This document shows positions 34,305 to 48,700 of a DNA stretch of 64,000 nucleotides, one piece after another; position 1 is the stretch's first letter; each line of letters begins with the position of its first letter. The notes beneath the pieces are model-generated. The model saw only the letters and a program-made list of their open reading frames with translations. It did no database searches and was not told the origin of the DNA. Both the position numbers and the translations under genes were made by a program. This stretch comes from Rhinopithecus roxellana (lineage: Eukaryota > Chordata > Mammalia > Primates > Cercopithecidae): positions 37,559,546-37,623,545 of the forward strand of contig NC_044559.1 in assembly GCF_007565055.1 (NCBI RefSeq). The letters run 5' to 3'.

Positions 34305-35939
34305 ATGTATAGAGGAAGTCATTCAACCAGAGCAGATGTAATAGATGGCTGATTATGTACCATTCCGTTCTTAGCTTTTATAAATTTGAGAAGTTGAATC
34401 TTCTTGAGATATTATAAAATTTGAACTTATTTTAGTTTGCAAAATATCCCCACAGATTTTACTCTCTATTTCAGAATTTGGTGACTAATGATCCTAATTC
34501 TTTAAACTATATTAAACAAATGTCCCCCTAATTATGGATTACATTTTGTACCATCTAAAATGCCAACTTAGAAACTTTGTGTGCATTACTTGGTAACTCA
34601 CACAAAATGTAAATGACTTCATGGCAAAACCAGAGTAAACAATGACTCTCATAGGATATGACTCTGAGATCAAAACAGTATTACCATGGCTAAATACGAG
34701 AGAGATGCAAGATTTCTGTTCTTAGAAGCTTCTGGATTTTTTTTTTTTTTTGTATGTTTTGAATAAAAGAAGTTTCAACAGCTTTTTACTTATGAGATTA
34801 TGGAGACAATTATTATTGCAGCAATTATGCAAAATAAATTGCTTTGCTTTTCATATTCATTCCCTCATTTGGTCAATCATCCATCAGAGATGTGTTGAAG
34901 GTCTGCTGTGTATCAAGTACTGGGCTAGGTGCTAGGATGTGACAACAAGGCCCTGAGCATTCCAGCCTTCTCTGAGTTTATAATATACAAATGATCAGTC
35001 TCAAGTGAGAGAATTTCTAAAGAGAATCTTCCTTAGAGGGAACAAGGGAACCAGCTTAACCATGACTGAGGAAGACTGCCTGAGGAGGGGATGAAAGGCT
35101 GATATTTGAAAGATTAGGTGGGAATTTGCCATGGTGTCCATCCATGTATCCTTCCTTGTGCCTTCTGTCTTTATTTTAACAATTCCCTTGCCAAACTTCC
35201 TCGAACTTCCTTTGTACACAATAATTCGGTTGCCTTTCTCTATACCTATAAACTTTTCCAGGGGGTTGAATTGTTTTTGACCACTTTTGACCTACGAATG
35301 TGACAATTTCAATAACTCAATGTATAGCTGTGACACTTCCAGGCTAAAAGGTTCTGTTCTCTTAAAATTATAGTATCACATTGTACTCTTTTTAACATTT
35401 ATTGTAAGCAATCCGTCCTTAACTGAAAACATCCCCAGTTACTTTCCATCAAACAATTCTCTTTCAGATTATTTTTTCTAAACCATTTTCTTCCAAGTTG
35501 AATCACATTTTTTCCGCTTATTCATCCTTTCATCTGATAGTGGGGTCACTGATTCTGCCTCTATGCTTTTGGCTGTACCCCCAATTCCCTTTCGTAGCTT
35601 ATTTATTCTTTCCTCCATGATATTGTTAAGAAATAAATCAGTTATATAGACTATCAAAATAACAAATCAAATGCTTTTCCAGAAGGTATGAACTCTCTTG
35701 AAGGATTGCTTCTATTTCACTGTTTTTGAGGGTAAGGCAAGGTTATACAAAAATGGCAAGAGCTGGTAGGCTGTTAGCATTTGCTTTTAAGACTGCTGTT
35801 ATTAAATCTGTGAAAACAATTTAGTTTCACACATGCCCACAGACATGCACAGAGAATTGTAAACTTAAAAAAGGGAAAGACTAGAACCTTTACTATAATG
35901 AAATTAAAGTGATTTTGAGCTTTACATAATCACATATCT
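34305..35939. other. PNLIP upstream region, mostly unique
   Basis: Apart from a short L2/MIR-like stretch near 34860-34990 I see no repeat or gene. This is the natural place for distal PNLIP regulatory sequence, but no specific site can be defended. Confidence 0.5.
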
Positions 35940-36116
35940 ACCCCCTTTCTCATCTTCCCACAACTACTATGGAAAACTTTATCTACTCTGTCAACCTTGG
36001 TTTATCTATGATTAAAATTGGAAACACATCCTTGGGCCTTTCTTTGCATGCCATTTTTCCACGGTTTCAAAAAGATAAGCTTCGCCTATAAAAGGACCTT
36101 TTGTTGCTATCTGGTT
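35940..36116 (+). promoter_or_regulatory. PNLIP: PNLIP core promoter with TATA box
   Basis: A canonical TATAAAAG lies at 36087-36094, about 30 bp before the inferred start near 36117. A WGATAR-type GATA motif (AGATAAG) sits at 36073-36079. A TTTTTCCAC tract at 36054-36062 resembles the TC-box half of pancreatic PTF1 sites, but I see no convincing partner E-box. The TATA box is seen directly. The transcription-factor assignments are inference, and PTF1 control is known for acinar genes as a class. Confidence 0.75.
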
Positions 36117-36144
36117 GTGTGTGGAACCTGACAGAATTGCCAAG
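36117..36144 (+). other. PNLIP: PNLIP exon 1, 5' UTR
   Basis: This short non-coding leader exon ends at a strong donor (CAAG|GTGAGT, exon end 36144). The start is inferred from the TATA position and may be off by several bases. The next exon opens exactly with the start codon, so the leader contributes essentially all of the 5' UTR. Confidence 0.7.
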
Positions 36145-36278
36145 GTGAGTCAGGAACATGTTTTCTAGGCCTAATTGATCAGAATTTATCCATTTTCCCC
36201 CAGAGATCTAAATGAACTAAAACTTGCGGATCTTTTAAAAACTTAGCCAGACTCAATCATGTTTTTAATTTCGTGTAG

Positions 36279-36324
36279 ATGCTGCTGCTTTGGACTCTTT
36301 CACTGCTGCTGGGAGCAGTAGCAG
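36279..36324 (+). CDS. PNLIP: PNLIP coding exon 2 (signal peptide)
   Basis: The exon is 46 nt and starts with ATG immediately after a TGTAG acceptor. It ends at GCAG|GTAAGA. It encodes residues 1-15 and the first base of Gly16, a short leucine-rich leader that forms the signal peptide of a secreted enzyme. Residue 3 is Leu, where human has Pro by recall. Confidence 0.96.
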
Positions 36325-39300
36325 GTAAGAAAAAAATATAAATGTTGAGCTGGGAGAGATTCACTTTTCAGCACGGTCAAGAGGGCTATGGCAGCTGAAT
36401 TCAGGCCACAGTAATAACATGAAGCATTACTTCAAGGAGTAAAGCACAGGAGATGCATAAGAACACAGGTATGTGGAGTAGGGTTTTCAGAAAACATCTA
36501 AGATGCCCAGTTAAATTTGAATTTCAGATAAACAACAAATATTTCCCACAAACAACAAATATGTGACATATTTATACTAAAACATTATCATTTATCTGAA
36601 ATTCAAATTTACTTTTATTTTGATTTGCTAAATCTAGCAACCCTGACATTAAGTCAAGTTAGGAGTTTGAACCTTGGCTCCACCACCACCTACAGCTATA
36701 TTACTCTGAACAAAATTCTTAACTTCTGTGCTTCAGAATCTTTGTCTGCAAAACGGGGAGAGTCGGATACCCCATCTCCTAGGATTATTGTGAGAATTAG
36801 GTCAGATTAGTAAATCATCCAGCCCAGCACCTGGCACATGGTAAGATTGTGAGAAAGGTAGCCCCCACAACAGCTACTACTCTTACTCCTACCATTAATC
36901 TAGATTTATCCTCCTTAGAAAAGAGAACCCTTCTCTGGGTTTTTTTTGTTTTTGTTTTTGTTTTTTCTGAGATGGAGTCTCGCTCTGTCGCCCAGGCTGG
37001 AGTACAATGGTGCCATCTCAGCTCACTGCAAGCTCCGCCTCCTGGATTCACACCATTCTCCTGCCTCAGCCTCCCAAGTAGCTGGGACTACAGGCGCCCA
37101 CCACCACACCTGACTAATTTTTTTGTATTTTTAGTGGAGACGAGGTTTCACCATGTTAGCCAGGATGGTCTCAATCTCCTGACCTTGTGATCCACCTGCC
37201 TCGGCCTCCCAAAGTGCTGGGATTACAGGCTGTTTAGGTTGTTTTTTTATGGAGTGACATTCAAGCCTGGAGTTGTGTTAAACCATGGATTTTTTGTTTG
37301 GTTGTTTGTGAACAGCTTCTTCATCACAGTAATGAAGATGACCTTCAGTACAGCAAGGAAAGGGACATACGGTTTTGACCTTTCCATAAAATGTAAGCGC
37401 TCCTTTCAAAGCCCACAGCTAAACGGTGGCTACAGGAAGTTAAGGCTTAGGGACACAGGGTTGTCCCTTTCTTGAGCACCTATAGCCCAAGGAAGATATC
37501 TGAGTTTAGAGGCTAAAAGGAGTCCCACATTGGGACTGGTCAGAGACACAAGGGGAATGAAGTGATCCTATGTGGTAGAATTGAGGACCAACAGCCTGTC
37601 TGGAACAGTTGTGTTGTCTTTTGAAGCTGTTTTGTGAGTGTGTGGCTAGGAAGGTGTTGAGAGTAGTGGAGGAGGAATGTCTACCACACAGTGTAATTTA
37701 ACTCTCATATCTATATTGGCAGTCAGATCATTAAAAAGAGCATGCTTGTAAAACTAATATCCTTCTGGGGGATTGCAGGAAAAGAAGTTTGCTATGAAAG
37801 ACTCGGCTGCTTCAGTGATGATGCCCCATGGTCAGGAATTGTGGAAAGACCCCTCCATATATTGCCCTGGGATCCAAAAGATGTCAACACCCGCTTCCTC
37901 CTATATACTAATGAGAACCCAAACAACTTTCAAGTAAGAACTATCACTGTGTTTAGAACTAAGTTCCACCTGTTTTATGTAATAAGGATACTGAATATTC
38001 ACGTTCTTAAGAGAAACAAATCAGGCTGTGAAATTTGCATCTTTGTAGATATTCAGGGCACTGAGCTTAGGTATTTCTTAATGTAAATTCTTTATAAAAG
38101 GTTCATTAACTTCATATTATTCTTGTCCTTCCTCTATAACATTTAATAAATATTGTAAATATAGGGCTATATTTATATATAGAAAGTATATAAACATTCC
38201 CAATATTATATATTTATATAATCTCCCATTATGTATGTATATCTATATTAGATAAAGATACATAAACATATGCACATACACACAAAGCCTTCCATTGTAT
38301 GAAGAAAAGATCATTACCACCAAGTTTATAACAGACATATTATCCCAAGTTGAACAACTGCAAACATGTTGTGATGACTGGGAAATGACAACATGGTGAT
38401 GATAGTGAATACTGTGGTTATAATGGGAGGATCATTATTCACAAGGATCCTGAATCCTAGAAGTCTTCTACTTACCGCCCCTCTCCATGTGGAACCCTCT
38501 CCACAAATGGTTCTATTGGCTACTATAGGAAACTGACATGAAACACTTTTCTGTCTAAACAGGAAATTGTCGCAGATTCATCAACCATCAGTAACTCCAA
38601 TTTCAAAACAAATAGAAAAACTCGCTTTATTATTCATGGATTCATAGACAAGGGAGAAGAAAACTGGCTGGCCAATATATGCGAGGTGAGATGTAGTCAT
38701 CTCTCAAGGAAAGGTTGTTTCCAAAGTGATAATTAACAACCAGTAAGGCACTGGCCCCAACCAATGAGGACAGTGCTGGCACCCACAGTCTTGAAGGATC
38801 TTCAGACCCCTGCGGGGCCTAGAGTTCCTAAGGGAGGTCAAGGAGGTGGTGGTGGGAAGAGGGGGTTTAGGATGCTCAGAGCAGTGAGGCTGGCAAGCAT
38901 TTGGTAGATCCAGGCACTAGTTATTTAACAACTGATAATGGAGGTGTTTCAAAATTTTAGCAACAGATGCTCTCATACTGATGCACACCAGCTGGTCATA
39001 GGCCCCTGATTTTTCATTTGTTTTTAATTTTATGTGAAGCGCTAAGAGGTCTCATTTTGCCTGAATGAATTATTTCCTTTTGATGTTCACTTGCTACTCT
39101 TTGATCTCCTCTGGTAGCAATAACTTGGAAAACTGTGTAGGTTTTTTATTTTGGCTTCTGTTGTTTCAACAGCAGTGGTCCTATTTTCTTTAATTTGCTT
39201 TTGGCTATGTGCTGTGTCATAAAGAAGAATGAAAAAACAGAAAATCAAATAGAATAAATTTTCCTAGTAACTGCTAGTGCTTGAGGAATATTATTATTGA

Positions 39301-39685
39301 TTCATTTGTTCAAGTATTTATTCATGTATTCATCAAATTTCTTTGACCTACTGTGGCACAAAGGGAGTAGTCCTTTCTTCAGAGGTATCAAGAAGAAAGA
39401 CACAGGCCGGGTGTGGTGGCTCATACCTGTAATCCAAGTACTTTGAGAGGCTGAGGCGGGCTGATCACAAGGTCAGGAGTTCGAGACCATCCTGGCTAAC
39501 ACGGTGAAACCCTGTCTCTACTAAAACTACAAAACAGTTAGCTGGGCGTGGTGGCGCATGCCTGTAATCCCAGCTACTCAGGAGGCTGAGGCAGGAGAAT
39601 CACTTGAACCCGGGAGGCAGAGGTTGCAGTGAGCCAAGATCGCGCCACTGCATTCCAGGCTGGGTGACAGAGTGAGACTCCGTCT

Positions 39686-39720
<35 letters not shown>

Positions 39721-42700
39721 ACAGAAGAAAGACACAAAAGTCCTCCTAAGCCCATAGAATTTCAGGTCTGCCTGTGGCTCAAACCAAGGGCAGAATGAGT
39801 CAACTCCAGAGCATATCCATTGATCCTAAAGACAGATGAGCACCCTAGAGTCCGTACACTCTGCAAGTTTAAAGACAAGCAGTAAAACCACAACTTGTCT
39901 TCCAAAATAATTTAAAGCTGATGATTATTGGAGGGTAGTAATAGATTTTTACACAACAGTGAAGAAAAAAAAATGTGATTCTCAGTTCAAAAGGAATATA
40001 GCTTCCTTTGATATGGCTATGCAATTTATTTCTAAGATCCCAAAGGCAATTGTGGTTTGTTTTTGTTTTGTTTTGTTTTGCATTGATTAGGCTTTGACAG
40101 CACTATTGCTTTGAGATGCAGAAACAAGTGGTTTAAACTAGAAGGATAAAGGTTCTACATTCCAGTCCTGACTCTTTCCGTAGCTATGATTAGCAAATCT
40201 TTTCCCTGCTTTGGATTTTTCCTTTTGAAAATGGAAAAGTTGGAGATGATTTCTAAGATTGTTCCATTATTCTCAAATTCTTTTTATTTTTGAGATGGAG
40301 TCTTGCTCTGTCACCCAGGCTGGAGTGCAGTGGTGCGATCTCGGCTCACTGCAAGCTCTGCCTCCCGGGTTCACTCCATTCTCCTGCCTCAGCCTCCTGA
40401 GTAGCTGGGACTACAGGTGCCTGCCACCAGGCCCCGCTAATTTTTTGTGTTTTTAGTAGAGATGGGGTTTCACCGTGTTAGCCAGGATGGTCTCGATCTC
40501 CAGACCTCGTGATCCACCCGCCTCGGCCTCCCAAAGTGCTGGGATTACAGGCGTGAGCCACTGTGCCTGGCCTATTCTCAAATTCTTTTGGAAAAAAAAG
40601 AGGGTATACATAAACACACTCAGACAACAGAATTCCTTCCAGAACTAACCTCCATGAAGCCATAATTAAATGCCATCAAGCAAGGCTTTCTGTAGATATC
40701 TGGTAGGCAGTGTTTTCATGTGAAATATTAATAACTCTTTAGTGATGTACAATAAAACATGTTCATCTAAAAATTTTGATTAGTATTTCCATTGCGTAAA
40801 AACTTATTCACCTTCAATGTATTTATATAAGGGGTCCTAACATTGTCTTTCATTCATTCATTAAATATTTACTGAGCACCTTCTGTGTACCAGAATCTCT
40901 TCTGGACACTGAGGCTGCACCAGTGGACAAGGCAAACAATGTCCTTGGGTGCATTCTAGTAAGGGACAATGTAGCCTTGTGGCATTTAGGATGACCTAAT
41001 GAACAACCCATTGTACCACATTTTATACATTTTTTTCTTGAATTAAATGTCTCTGTATCTGCTACAGCAGAAATCCCAAGAATCCAGTTCCCACTATGGT
41101 CAAATTCCAGTTTGGAGATGATGTTAAACTTTAGCAGAGATGATATATCTATAACAGACTGTAAGTTTTGTCAGTTGCATTGGGGTTAAAATGATGTCAT
41201 GTCAGTCAAGGAAGGAATTTATCCTAGTCCTCTGAAATGTTTAACTAGTAATTAATAAAGATCCTGAATTATGTATCTGTTTATTGTGCCCCTTCCACCA
41301 GAATCTGTTCCAGGTGGAAAGTGTGAACTGTATCTGTGTGGACTGGAAAGGTGGCTCCCGAACTGGATACACACAAGCGTCACAGAACATCAGGATTGTG
41401 GGAGCAGAAGTAGCGTATTTTGTTGAAGTTCTGAAGGTAATTACCCCTGGATTGTATAAAAGCCTGTACACATGGTTTTCCAGATTGTCTTTCCAAAAAA
41501 AAAAAGTCTGTAGATTTAATCATAGATAAAGACCTTTCTCTACTCAGATATGACATTTCCCTTGGTTACAAAGAAATTTTTTTAAAAAAATCTAGCTTTG
41601 GGTTTCATCAATAACCCATTATGTTAATAAACTAGTTCTTTTTGGCTGGGTGCAGTGGCTCACGCCTGTAATCCCAACACTTTGGGAGGCTGAGACAGGC
41701 GGATCAGGAGATCAGGAGATCGAGACCATCCTGGCTAACACGGTGAAACCCTGCCTCTACTAAAAATACAAAAAATTAGCCGGGCGTGGTGGTGGGCGCC
41801 TGTAGTCCCAGCTACTCGGGAGGCTAAGGCAGGAGAATGGCCTGAACCCAGGAGGTGGGGCTTGCAGTGAGCCGAGATCGCACCTGCACACCAGCCTGGG
41901 TGACAGAGCAAGACTCCGTCTAAAATAAAATAAAATAAAATAAAATAAAATAAAATAAAAGAAAAATAAACTAGTTTTTAAAATTTAACTTATTCAAGCA
42001 ATTGGTAGGTTGTTTTTAATAAATTCCACGAGTATTTGTTTTAATTTTACTAGTTATTACCTATGTGAACGTTAAAATTAATCTAGTTTTGTTTGATTTT
42101 AGTTTTGTTTCCTTAAGAGAAGCACAGTGATAACAAGCTAACCTCATTTGGTAACAAAAAAACACAGAAAATGTTATACTCAAATGTGTTTAAATAACTG
42201 TTTTTATTTTTACTTTCTAATCCAAATACTTGCTTCATCATCTCTGGATAACAGCTCTTCATATTCATTAAGGTTTATCTCTCCAACAAAATACAGCCCT
42301 ACTTCCTCCAGATTAAAAGTTAAACCCGTTTCCATTTTTCATTATAACTATTTTAAAAAACATGGATGTCAAGTGCTTTGGAAAGGCAGTGTATCTTCTT
42401 GACACTGAGGTTTTTGAAGGTTCTTCCCCTGCACCCCTCACGAATTCTGCAACACAGTCACGCACCACACAAGGATGTGTAGGTCAATGATGGACTTCAG
42501 ATATGATGGAGGTCCCATAAGATGACAATGGAGCTAAAAAATTCCTATTGCCTTGTGACTTATAGCTATCATGATACCATAGCACAACATATTACTCACG
42601 GATTTGTGGTCATGCTGGTATAAACAAACCTACTGCACTCCCAGTTATATAAAACTCTACCACATATAATCATGTACAGTATATAATACATGATAATGAT

Positions 42701-45700
42701 AATAAATGATGACATTACTGGTTTACATATTTACTGTACTTTTTATCATTATTTTAAAGTATACTCCTTCTACTTATTAAAAAAAAAGAAAAAGAAAAAC
42801 AGCCTCAGGCAGATCCTTTAGGAAGTATTCCAGAAGAAGACATGTTATCATAGGAAATGACAGCTTCATGCATGTTATTGCCCCTGAAGACCTTCCAGGA
42901 AATAAGATGTGGAGGTGGAAGACAGTGAGGTTGATGATCCTGACCCTGTATAGGCCTAGGCTAATGCAGGTGTTTGAGTCTTAGTTTTTAACAAAAAATT
43001 TTGAAAAGTTAAAATGGCTGGGCGCGGTGGCTCACACCTATAATTCCAGCACTTTGGGAGGCCGAGGCAGGCGGATCATGAGGTCAGGAGATTTAGACCA
43101 TCCTGGCTAACATGGTGAAACCCCGTCTCTACTAAAAATACAAAAACTTAGCTGGGTGACGTGGCGGGCGCCTGTAGTCCCAGCTACTTGGGAGACTGAG
43201 GCAGGAGAATGGCATGAACCCGGGAGGCGGAGCTTACAGTGAGCCGAGATCATGCCACTGTACTCCAGCCTGGGGGACAGAGGGAGACTCCATCTCAAAA
43301 AATAAATAAGTAAATAAATAAATAAAATAATAAAAATAAAAATTGTATAAAGAAAGAAAACTATTTTAAATGAACTGAGTGTGGAGTAAGTGTACAGTGG
43401 GTATAAAGTCTTCAGCAGTGTGCAGTAACATCCTAGGCCTTTACATTCCCTCACCACTTACTCCATGACTCACCCAGAGCAACTTCCAGTCCTGCAAGCT
43501 CCATTCATGGTAAGTGGCCTCTACAGATGTACCACTTTGGGACTTTTTTTTTTTTTTTTTTTTTGAGACAGAGTCTCACTCTGTCACCCAGGCTGGAGTG
43601 CAGTGGCACGATCTTGGCTCACTGCAACCTCCACCTCCCAGGTTCAAGTGATTCTCCCACCTCAGCCTCCCTAGTAGCCAGGATTATAGGCACCCACCAC
43701 CATGCCCAGATAATTTTTGTTTTGTTTGTTTGTTTGACGGAGTCCTGCTCTGTTGCCCAGGCTAGAATGCAGTGGGGTGATCTCAGCTCACTGCAAGCTC
43801 GGCCTCCCGGGTTCATGCCATTCTCCTGCCTCAGCCTCCCAAGTAGCTGGGACTACAGGCACCCACCACCCTGCCTGGCTAATTTTTTGTATTTTTAGTA
43901 GAGAGGGGATTTCACCGTGTTGGCCAGGATGGCCTCGATCTCCTGACCTCGTGATCCGCCCGCCTTGGCCTCCCAAAGTGTTGGGATTACAGGCATGAGC
44001 CACTGCACCTGGCCAATTTTTTTTATTTTTGTAGAGATGGGGTTTCACCAGATTGGCCAGGCTGGTCTTGAACTCCTGACCTTAGGTGATCAGCCCACCT
44101 CGGCCTCCCAAAGTGCTGGGATTACAGGCCTGAGCCACCAAGACCAGGCTAATATCTTTTATACTGTATTTTTACTGTATGTTTTTTAGGTTTAGATATA
44201 TTTGGATACACAACTAGTTACATTGTGTTCCAATTACCTACAGTACATGGTACAGTCACATGTAGTACAGGTTTGTAGCCTAGAAGCAACAGGCTGTACC
44301 ACATAGCCTAGGTGTATAGTAGGCTATGCCATCTAGGTTTATGTAAATACACTTTATGATGTTCCCACAACAACAAAATCGCTTGACAATGCATTTCTCT
44401 TAACGTATCCCCATTGTTAAGCAACTCGTGACTGTACTTGAAAACATTCTAAAAAGGTTTTCTTTCTTACAGTCGGCGTTCGGTTACTCACCTTCCAACG
44501 TGCACGTCATTGGCCACAGCCTGGGTGCCCACGCTGCTGGGGAGGCTGGAAGGAGAACCAATGGGACCATTGGACGTATCACAGGTTGGTCAAAACAGTG
44601 AAAGATGCCAGGGGGTTGAGGCCAGAGGATCTCTTGAGCCCAGCAGTTTGAGGCCAATCTGGGCAACATAGTGAGACTCCCATCTCCTTAAAAAAATAAA
44701 AAGTAAGTAAGTAAGTAACTAAATAAATAAAGCTACAAAATTAGACTACATGTAGACTGTCTGTGGTCTCAAAGGAAATACAAGATGGAAATTTGGTGCA
44801 ATTCTACTTTTTACCTTCTCATGTTTTCTGAATTGGGCCTCACAATCGGAAATCACTCTGTTCTGAGGCTTTGTAAAGTCTTCACTGATACCAGTCTTTG
44901 GTCTACAGCACTCTGTTTAGCGTATTTATATTGCACGTGACTAAAATGTGAGTTAAGGACATCTAGAGATTTTATTCATGCCTATTTCCCTGTTGACCAA
45001 CATTCACAAAGGACAAGTTTCATGAATAGAGTACACTTCATAAATAGTAGAATAAATACAATTAAACCCAGGGAGCTGAAATTTGTATAACTGATTATAT
45101 TCTGCTTCAGTAGCAATTGCTAATGTGCTTAAACCTCAAACGTAACCCCAGAGTTGTCAGGGAAAATGTGGTCAGGGTGCCCTGGGCTGCCAGTTCTGTG
45201 TGCTGCTAATGAGATAACAAATAGTATTTCACAAATCTGAGGCTGGCTGCATTCGGCCAGTGAGCTCATATATTGGATATCCAGGTTCTAAAACCTCTGT
45301 AAGGTTATAAGAAAGATTCTACCATCCTGGATCTGAGAGGTGATTATTTCAAGGAAGGACCACTTTCCTCTTCCATCAGTGTTCAACCTTTTTGTCTCTG
45401 ACTTGGTGATTCTCTTTTTAACCCCTGGGATAAGTCGGCTGTATCTGGACTTGGAATAATCTGGAATGCCTATCCGTTCATTTGCTGAAGGGGAGTTCTG
45501 CACAGGATTTTCTTTTCCACAGTCTGTAAATGTTTCTTTCCCATAGCCTGCTCAGCCAGGTGCTGTGCAATGCAAGCCTGTGTTCTCAGTGACGTCTGTG
45601 GAAGCCAAGGTCCTTGCTCTTGTGCGAGTTCACAGTCTACTGGGGACTCTTTTACCCTGAGTGGTTTTTAGTCCAGTGTGTCCCAGAGTCTGCCTCTTTT

Positions 45701-48700
45701 CTTGTAACTGCGCTAGTGACCAAGACTCTCCCACTGACTACACGGCCATGAGGAAAGGCATATTCTTTGGTTTGGAGAAAATTCACTTTAAAGCAAATAG
45801 CTAGAAGCAGATTCCCCTTCAGCAAATGGTCAGGTAAGGAAGAACTCATTCATCCCTTTCCATGCCTAACTCATATTTTACTCTTAATACTTGTACTCAG
45901 GACTGTACTCAGGACTTGTCATAATTCATGACACATACTCTTTACTCTAGGGTTGGACCCAGCAGAACCTTGCTTTCAGGGCACACCTGAATTAGTCCGA
46001 TTGGACCCCAGTGATGCCCAATTTGTGGATGTAATTCACACGGATGGTGCCCCCATAGTCCCCAATTTGGGTGAGTTCCTCAACCTGTCCCCCAAAGGGT
46101 GTTACATTGTCTGAGTCTATACATTAGCATAAACACTCATTTACTTTTATGATTCTTCAGGGTTTGGAATGAGCCAAGTTGTGGGCCATCTAGATTTCTT
46201 TCCAAATGGAGGAGTGGAAATGCCTGGATGTGAGAAGAATATTCTCTCTCAGATTGTGGACATAGATGGAATCTGGGAAGGTAGAACTATTATGTGTACA
46301 AAGAGATCTTCTTGGGGGAAAGCTTGCGTTTTGTTTTGCTAAACTTGCTAAATTCTTTGGAATTGTACAGGTCTCACATTTTATGTAACAAAAGACTTTT
46401 AATTGTATCCATGAGATGTAGGTTTTCACTGGGATAAGTGGGCATGAGGAGACTGGGAAAGAAAGTGGATTTTCAGTCAACTTCCAAGCACCTAATTCAG
46501 GGAATGAGCTTTTATTTATTTAGACCAATCTTTTTCTTCTACAGTATGTTAAACCTTTCATTTAATTACAGTATTATCTATTATAATCTTAAACAGTACT
46601 CAACTTCTGATTACATCACAAATCATAAATATACTTTACAAATGACTTTGTTCTGTGACCCGCATGAGCTCACATTAATTAGAGAAATCTATTCAACCAC
46701 TATATTCTGAATATGACGTTAACTTGGAAAAATGCAATCTGTCCTTGATGTGTAATTGTGCCTGATTCGAAGGGACTCGAGACTTTGCGGCCTGTAATCA
46801 CTTAAGAAGCTACAAATATTACACTGATAGCATCGTCAATCCTGATGGCTTTGCTGGATTTCCCTGTGCCTCTTACAGCGTCTTCACTGCAGTAAGTAGA
46901 CTCCACCTTCTGCATAAAGAATTTTGTGACCGTCACTTCACATGACTGGTGTGGTTTCCTATACATGACCTCATTCAATGAATGTTTTTATACTTTTGAT
47001 CTTACACATGCCTTTAATTATAGGTATGTATTTAAATAGTGATAAATTAGAGCACTTCAGAGAAATGAGCTTGTAAATGGAAATGTCCTATGTTTACTTT
47101 CATTTGTATTACCTTTGTATTCATTGGGTAAATGTTCAAACTTGTTTTAGAAATAACCCTAAACAAACAAAAAATAATTAGTCTATGGAAATCTGAGAAA
47201 TATCTATAGGATGCTGATGAACATGGAAAAATTTTCTTAAATGCTGACCTTTTAAACTATTGATATATAATTATAGACATGTGTGGATGTTTCTGTGCAA
47301 TTTCATAATTGCCAAGATTTTCTTTTTTGAGTTTTCATTTTATTTGGTATTCTCTTGATATCTTGGTTGAATTATTTATTTAATTTTACTTTAAGTTCCA
47401 GGATACTTGTGCAGAATGTGCAGGTTTGTTACACAGGTAAATGTGTGCTATAGCGGTTTGCTCTTGCTTGAATTCTTTATATGTCATCTCAGCTATGACA
47501 TATCTATTCTCTGGGGTTTTTTTAATAAAATTGAATTTTCTTTGCACCATAAAGTTTTGAAATTAAAATTTAAAACCTATGGATTTAATAAGAAAATTTC
47601 CAGTAACAAATGTGCCAACTGAAGTCATAATTACCCAGGATATATACTTTAGTGATTAGGAGAGAGGATGCAAATCCCGGTTTCACCATTAAATAGCTGA
47701 ATATCTTTGAGCAAAATACTTCTCCAAGAAGTTTCTTCATCTGTAAATGTAAATACTAATGGTAAGCTCAACATATTTGGTGAGAGGACTTAATGAGAAC
47801 ACATATGTTAATTGCTTAGCTCAGAGCAAAAAATATAATAGCATTCAATTAATGTTAGCTATTATGGGAGAGGGAGTACATATATTATTCACACTACAGC
47901 TTCCATATACAATGAGACAGAATATCCCTCCTCTTTCTTTATTTTAACTTTATTTTAATTTTCTTCCCCAATACCCAACAATAAGTAATGGGGAAAAAAT
48001 AAAGAAGCAAACACAAAAACCTCAGGTTTCATCCAGTTAAAACTTAGTCTAATTCAACAATATAAACAGTTCTTTTAAGTGATACTCAGCACTTGTATAA
48101 GAAAAAATGTCTCAGTCTTGCAGATTTCTTCACCTTTGCACTCTCTTCTAAGCTTCTCTCCAAGTGAGTGCTGGGGCCAGGTGATCTGGTGGTGGTGTGT
48201 GTTCAGCAGAGGAAATGAATTGGGAGTCTGTGGGTGCAAAGTCTTTGGGCTCCTTTGGATGCTGGGTAATAGCCTTGTCTTTTATTGATGGTCACACTGC
48301 TGTATTTAGAGATGAAGTCTTGGGCTTGTCTGTTCTTCTGGCTGTAGCAATGCCCTCAGAGAGCTTTGGCTATTTCTTCCTGGCTGGCTTAGGCAACACC
48401 TGGATTTTGTTGAATGCCAACCCTGGGACTGTGATAAGCCCACAATGTGGTCCATTGAGCCAGGAGTCCACCACTTGCCTTTACTGTAGAGTAGCCCTGC
48501 CCCTCATAGTGGGAATTGGGACACTTGTCCTGCCAACTTGGTTCCTCCCCCTCCATCTCTTTTTCTTATAAGTCCTTGGTTCAGAAACAAGGAGTATTTT
48601 CCTGTATGAATATGTCTTCTCCAGGTATCAGCCTCACAGTAAGCCTTAGGCTAGCTGGGGCATTTTCTCTTCACATAGAGAAAATTCCAGGATACGAATC

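Larger units (their letters stand above)
42455..44434 (+). mobile_element. Tigger-type DNA transposon, PNLIP intron 5
   Basis: Terminal inverted ends CAGTCACGCACCAC (42455) and CTCGTGACTG (to 44434). Internal 'tacagtacatggtacagt' and 'agcctaggtgtatagtagg' blocks fit a Tigger derivative. It contains Alus at 43016 and 43543. Its right end lies 38 bp before exon 6. Subfamily name uncertain. Confidence 0.8.

Noticed and set aside
30541..36000. PNLIPRP3 or another lipase-family gene upstream of PNLIP
   Set aside because: No GHSLG, HGF or PLAT-like coding blocks outside the PNLIP exons; by recalled synteny PNLIPRP3 should end well before this window.
48197..48571. 124-codon open stretch in PNLIP intron 9
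   Set aside because: No family match recalled; likely an old LTR-like repeat.
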